Below are positions 5,864-8,576 of a stretch of 8,576 nucleotides of DNA, one piece after another (positions within the stretch are counted from its first letter, which is position 1; each line of letters begins with the position of its first letter). A program made the translations under genes and the position numbers. The DNA lies in contig JAEDJL010000057.1 of NCBI GenBank assembly GCA_016296345.1, positions 1-8,576 of the forward strand. The letters are read 5' to 3'. The notes under the pieces were generated by a model that saw only the letters and a program-made list of their open reading frames with translations, was not told the origin of the DNA and did not search any database. The stretch is from Bacteroidales bacterium (GTDB taxonomy: Bacteria; Bacteroidota; Bacteroidia; Bacteroidales; P3).

Positions 5864-7414
5864 GTGAACAAAGACTTAATTATCGATGCAGGAAAGACGG
5901 GTGTAGAGATAGCTTTGCTTGAAGACAAACGCCTTGTCGAGCTGCATAAGGGTAATTCGGAATCGACACATTTGGTTGGAGACATTTATTTGGGGCAGGT
6001 AAAGAAAATTCTGCCCGGATTGAATGCCGCCTTTATCGATGTGGGTTCCAAGAAAGATGGTTTCCTACACTACCTTGACTTAGGTTTGTACTACAAAGCC
6101 TTGGAGAAGTTTACCAAAATCTGTATGTCGGGAGGCGGAGACAGCATGGACTTTGCCAAAATCAAAGAACCGAAATTGGAAAAGAGCGGCAAAATTGGCG
6201 AAACGCTCAAACAAGGACAAGTTATCTTGGTACAAGTAAGCAAGGAAGCAATATCAACCAAAGGACCGAGACTTTGCACCGAAATATCTTTTGCCGGAAG
6301 ATATTTAGTTTTGGTTCCATTCTCCGAAAAGGTATCAGTATCTCAAAAAATCAAGTCAGCAGAAGAGCGAAACAGACTTCGCAAACTCATAAAGAGCATA
6401 AAACCCGACAATTTCGGCATAATAATAAGAACGATTGCCGAAGGAAAATCCGTAGCCGAATTAGATGCAGACCTCAAAGACCTTTTGTCAAAGTGGGAAA
6501 GCATAAAGAAAAAACTGCCGAAGGCACTGCCTCCCACAAAGTTAGTCTCCGAATTAGACAAATCCTCAGTCATTTTGAGGGATATGCTTACCGAAGAATT
6601 CAACAATGTATATGTGAACGACGCCGACCTTTATGAAGAATTGAAAGGTTACATGAGTTCAATCTGTCCCGAAAAGGAAGATATTTTGCACCATTACAAG
6701 ATGCAGACACCCATTTTCGAGCAGTTCGGAGTAGCTTCCCAAATAAGAAACTCCTTTGGAAAAGTCGTTACAATACGAAGCGGCATATACCTTATAATAG
6801 AACAGACCGAGGCAATGCACGTTATAGACGTCAATAGCGGACATCGGTCAAAGCTATCCCAAGATCAGGAAGAAAATGCCTTGATGGTAAACTGCGAAGC
6901 CGCAGTAGAGATAGCAAGACAAATGAGATTGAGAGACTTGGGCGGGATAATAGTGATAGATTTCATCGATTTGAACGTTGCAGCCAACAGAAAGCTGCTC
7001 CTAAACAAGATGGAAGAAGAAATGAGCAAAGATAAAGCAAAACATACTATCCTTCCGTTAAGTAAGTTTTGCCTTATGCAGATAACAAGACAAAGAGTAC
7101 GTCCGGCAATTAACGTCGATTTGTCAGAGTTGTGTCCCGTTTGCAAGGGAACAGGCAAGATTCAGTCCTCGATGGCAGTAATCGGCGAGATAGAAAACGA
7201 CATAAGATATTTGTCGCAAGAGCAGAACGAAAAGTGTCTCGAACTTATGGCACACCCTTTCGTTTGTTCACATATCACCAAAGGGCTTTTCAACTCGCAA
7301 AGAAAGAAGTGGAACAAACAATACGGCATAAAACTCAAAGTAAGTTCGTCTCCCAACATGGGCATATTGGAATATAATTTCTTAAACAGCGACGGAGAAG
7401 AGATAAAGTTGTAG
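5864..7414 (+). CDS. rng: Ribonuclease E/G family endoribonuclease
   Basis: Single-strand-specific endoribonuclease expected to act in rRNA maturation and mRNA decay. The product is 516 aa, near RNase G size, with no long RNase E-type C-terminal scaffold. The start is a GTG with AAGGA at 5854-5858, an unusually good ribosome-binding site for this genome. Order: N-terminal RNase H-like part; S1 domain about 36-136, carrying an extra segment at about 80-118; 5'-monophosphate sensor R189-T190 (IIIRT); DNase I-like catalytic domain with metal ligands D322 (VIDVNSG) and D366 (VIDFIDL); Zn-link CPVCKGTG with C424 and C427; then a small C-terminal domain. All catalytic residues are present. No promoter is visible in the 27 bases after the upstream hairpin, so it probably depends on read-through from the HU promoter, allowing attenuation or self-control. 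Confidence 0.94.
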   Translation: MNKDLIIDAGKTGVEIALLEDKRLVELHKGNSESTHLVGDIYLGQVKKILPGLNAAFIDVGSKKDGFLHYLDLGLYYKALEKFTKICMSGGGDSMDFAKIKEPKLEKSGKIGETLKQGQVILVQVSKEAISTKGPRLCTEISFAGRYLVLVPFSEKVSVSQKIKSAEERNRLRKLIKSIKPDNFGIIIRTIAEGKSVAELDADLKDLLSKWESIKKKLPKALPPTKLVSELDKSSVILRDMLTEEFNNVYVNDADLYEELKGYMSSICPEKEDILHHYKMQTPIFEQFGVASQIRNSFGKVVTIRSGIYLIIEQTEAMHVIDVNSGHRSKLSQDQEENALMVNCEAAVEIARQMRLRDLGGIIVIDFIDLNVAANRKLLLNKMEEEMSKDKAKHTILPLSKFCLMQITRQRVRPAINVDLSELCPVCKGTGKIQSSMAVIGEIENDIRYLSQEQNEKCLELMAHPFVCSHITKGLFNSQRKKWNKQYGIKLKVSSSPNMGILEYNFLNSDGEEIKL

Positions 7415-7436
7415 GAAAATCATTCGTTTAACAAAC

Positions 7437-7475
7437 AAAAAGAGGAACAACATTGCGATTGTTCCTCTTTTTTTT
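7437..7475. terminator. Bidirectional terminator between rng and the tRNA cluster
   Basis: AGAGGAACAA (7441-7450) pairs with TTGTTCCTCT (7459-7468) around an 8-base loop, with A4 before and T7 after. It can end rng transcripts on the plus strand and tRNA transcripts on the minus strand. Confidence 0.9.
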
Positions 7476-7476
7476 G

Positions 7477-7550
7477 TGATCTAGCCAGGATTCGAACCTG
7501 GGACCTACTGCTTAGAAGGCAGTTGCTCTATCCAGCTGAGCTACTAGACC
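7477..7550 (-). tRNA. tRNA-Arg (anticodon TCT)
   Basis: 74 nt, full cloverleaf. Acceptor GGTCTAG pairs with CTAGATC (one G-U); D-stem GCTC/GAGC; anticodon stem ACTGC/GCAGT with loop CTTCTAA, anticodon TCT (codons AGA and AGG); T-arm CCAGG-TTCGAAT-CCTGG; discriminator A. CCA is not encoded. Last tRNA of the cluster. Confidence 0.97.
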
Positions 7551-7556
7551 CCTTCC

Positions 7557-7583
7557 AAAAAAAAGAACCGCCGGCGGTTCTTT
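7557..7583 (-). terminator. Hairpin with T-run between tRNA-Pro and tRNA-Arg
   Basis: A perfect 22-bp palindrome at 7562-7583 folds to a 9-bp stem (AAAGAACCG / CGGTTCTTT) with loop CCGG. On the minus strand it ends in a run of eight T. It could terminate tRNA-Ser/Pro transcripts or mark a processing point. Confidence 0.7.
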
Positions 7584-7588
7584 CTCAG

Positions 7589-7663
7589 TCGGGGTAGCAG
7601 GATTCGAACCTGCGACCTCCACATCCCAAATGTGGCGCGATAACCGGACTACGCTATACCCCG
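7589..7663 (-). tRNA. tRNA-Pro (anticodon TGG)
   Basis: 75 nt. Acceptor CGGGGTA pairs with TACCCCG, discriminator A; D-stem GCGT/TCGC with the last pair mismatched; anticodon stem CCACA/TGTGG with loop TTTGGGA, anticodon TGG; T-arm GCAGG-TTCGAAT-CCTGC. CCA is not encoded. Confidence 0.97.
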
Positions 7664-7676
7664 TTTTCCTAATCCC

Positions 7677-7790
<114 letters not shown>

Positions 7791-7831
7791 AATTCCTCAA
7801 TCGGCAATGCCTTTATCGTGAATTGGGATTG

Positions 7832-7863
7832 CAAAAGTACACCTTTTTCTTCAAGCTGCCAAA
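7832..7863 (-). promoter_or_regulatory. Promoter of the tRNA Ser-Pro-Arg cluster
   Basis: On the minus strand: TTTG (7863-7860), a 20-base gap, then TACTTTTG (7839-7832), followed by C. Both elements match the Bacteroidota consensus at standard spacing. Transcription would begin about 35 bases before tRNA-Ser. Confidence 0.85.
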
Positions 7864-8347
7864 TATTTTTGCAACAAAAATGCAAATAATGTTGCACTTT
7901 GCACTAAATCAACAGCTTAAAAATCCGCAAAAAGTCATCGAAAAACGGCAAAAAAGCCCCCGAAAGCCACTTTCCATACTTGCAAAACGAACAAAAACAC
8001 CACAAATTGACATTCCCTTCCTACAAAACGCCATTCTACTCACGGCAAAACGCCGTTCTATTTTTCTCAAACGCCCTTTTGGCAAAATAAAACGCCGAAT
8101 TATTTTGCGAAAAAACGGCGACTTTTTTCACTCGAAAAAGCGACTTTTTCGGCAAAAAATACCACCCTTTTCGGAGCGTTTTCAAGCTAAAAAATCGCCT
8201 TTGTAAGTATCTGATTTTCAATTCGCTCATTTTTGGTGAGAAAACGGCGTTTTTTTTTTCGAGCATATCAAAAAGTCGATTTTTTCGAGCGAAAAATCAG
8301 CGAAAAAACAAGTGCAAAAACAGCGAAAAAATCCGAAGAAGAACAAC
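7864..8347. other. Gene-free A-rich stretch with many small hairpins
   Basis: No credible protein gene: the longest frame (7763-8206, plus) overlaps tRNA-Ser and has a low-complexity Lys/Arg/Phe product. The DNA is built from recurring ACGCC/GGCGT and GCGAAAAA/TTTTTCGC pieces. Hairpins seen: ACGGC/GCCGT (8042-8056); CGCCG/CGGCG with a following T-run (8093-8127); a perfect 8-bp CGAAAAAG-cga-CTTTTTCG (8133-8151); and GATTTTTTCG / CGAAAAATC (about 8278-8298). No promoter found inside it. Confidence 0.6.
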
Positions 8348-8452
8348 ACGCTTTTGCCATTCAATTTTTATCAAACAAAGACAGGTATTCCTATGGACGC
8401 CATAGTATGTCCTGTTTTTCAAAGCAATTCTATATAGAAGGGGCAAAAGCGT
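8348..8452. repeat. 105-bp nested inverted repeat, possible structured RNA or MITE-like element
   Basis: Outer arms ACGCTTTTGCC (8348-8358) and GGCAAAAGCGT (8442-8452) are a perfect 11-bp inverted repeat. Inside is a second hairpin: ACAGG/CCTGT (8381-8385, 8411-8415), a small internal loop, CTATGG/CCATAG (8391-8396, 8400-8405) and a 3-base loop. TTTTT overlaps the end of the inner stem, so on the plus strand the inner part resembles a terminator. A 12-bp palindrome TTCTATATAGAA lies at 8428-8439. No flanking target-site duplication and no promoter close by. A 67-aa minus-strand frame crosses it but resembles nothing I know. Confidence 0.6.
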
Positions 8453-8539
8453 CCCTCCAAACCGACTTTGAAAACCTCTATTTGGCGTTTTATCTGACAA
8501 ATTTCCTACTTAATCGAACAAAAAAACGCCGAATTTCTA

Positions 8540-8569
8540 TTGCAAAATCGAAAAACATTTGTAACTTTG
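8540..8569 (+). promoter_or_regulatory. Promoter reading out of the right edge
   Basis: TTG at 8540-8542, a 19-base gap, then TAACTTTG at 8562-8569, followed by C: a canonical Bacteroidota promoter. The gene it serves lies beyond the window. Confidence 0.75.
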
Positions 8570-8576
8570 CTGCGAG

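Noticed and set aside
8348..8452. SRP RNA, 6S RNA or a known riboswitch
   Set aside because: The conserved SRP apical loop and the 6S central bubble are not visible, and no riboswitch core is recognised.
8297..8500. 67-aa minus-strand frame over the nested inverted repeat
   Set aside because: No recognisable motif, no promoter or ribosome site, and its sequence is largely dictated by the inverted repeat and A-rich flank.

Overview
The window looks like chromosomal DNA of a low-GC member of the Bacteroidota, probably order Bacteroidales. Three things point there. The gene products resemble that group (an HU/IHF protein with a TGRNISKNT arm, the 29-residue basic protein after it, an RNase E/G with an insertion in its S1 domain). 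Starts mostly lack Shine-Dalgarno sequences. Several upstream regions carry the Bacteroidota promoter signature (TTG or TTTG, about 18-20 bases, then TAnnTTTG). I cannot name a genus from the sequence alone.

Layout: 85-1358 (minus) holds a non-haem ferritin followed by an AlkD-like DNA alkylation repair protein. 1501-2790 (plus) is folC, transcribed away from the ferritin. 2841-2996 is a gene-free array of 15-bp palindromes at a strict 22-bp pitch, lying between the converging ends of folC and the next operon. 3060-5053 (minus) is a tight three-gene operon: thiL, a HAD-family hydrolase, and a DivIC/FtsB-like division protein. Its terminator overlaps the last codons. 5198-7414 (plus) holds an HU/IHF protein, a 29-residue very basic protein, a strong terminator-like hairpin, and an RNase E/G. 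7477-7790 (minus) is a tRNA cluster read Ser(GCT)-Pro(TGG)-Arg(TCT), with a good promoter at 7832-7863. 7791-8576 has no protein gene. It is an A-rich stretch full of small hairpins, then a nested inverted repeat (8348-8452), then a promoter reading out of the window at the right edge.

Most of the window is housekeeping: iron storage, base-damage repair, folate polyglutamylation, thiamine diphosphate synthesis, cell division, chromosome architecture, RNA processing and tRNAs. I see no defence system, transposase, phage gene or CRISPR array. The parts not explained by ordinary gene content are non-coding: the 22-bp palindrome array, the nested inverted repeat near the right end, and the hairpin that leaves almost no room for a promoter before the RNase gene. 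These are the best places to look for something undescribed, but no function is shown by the sequence itself.
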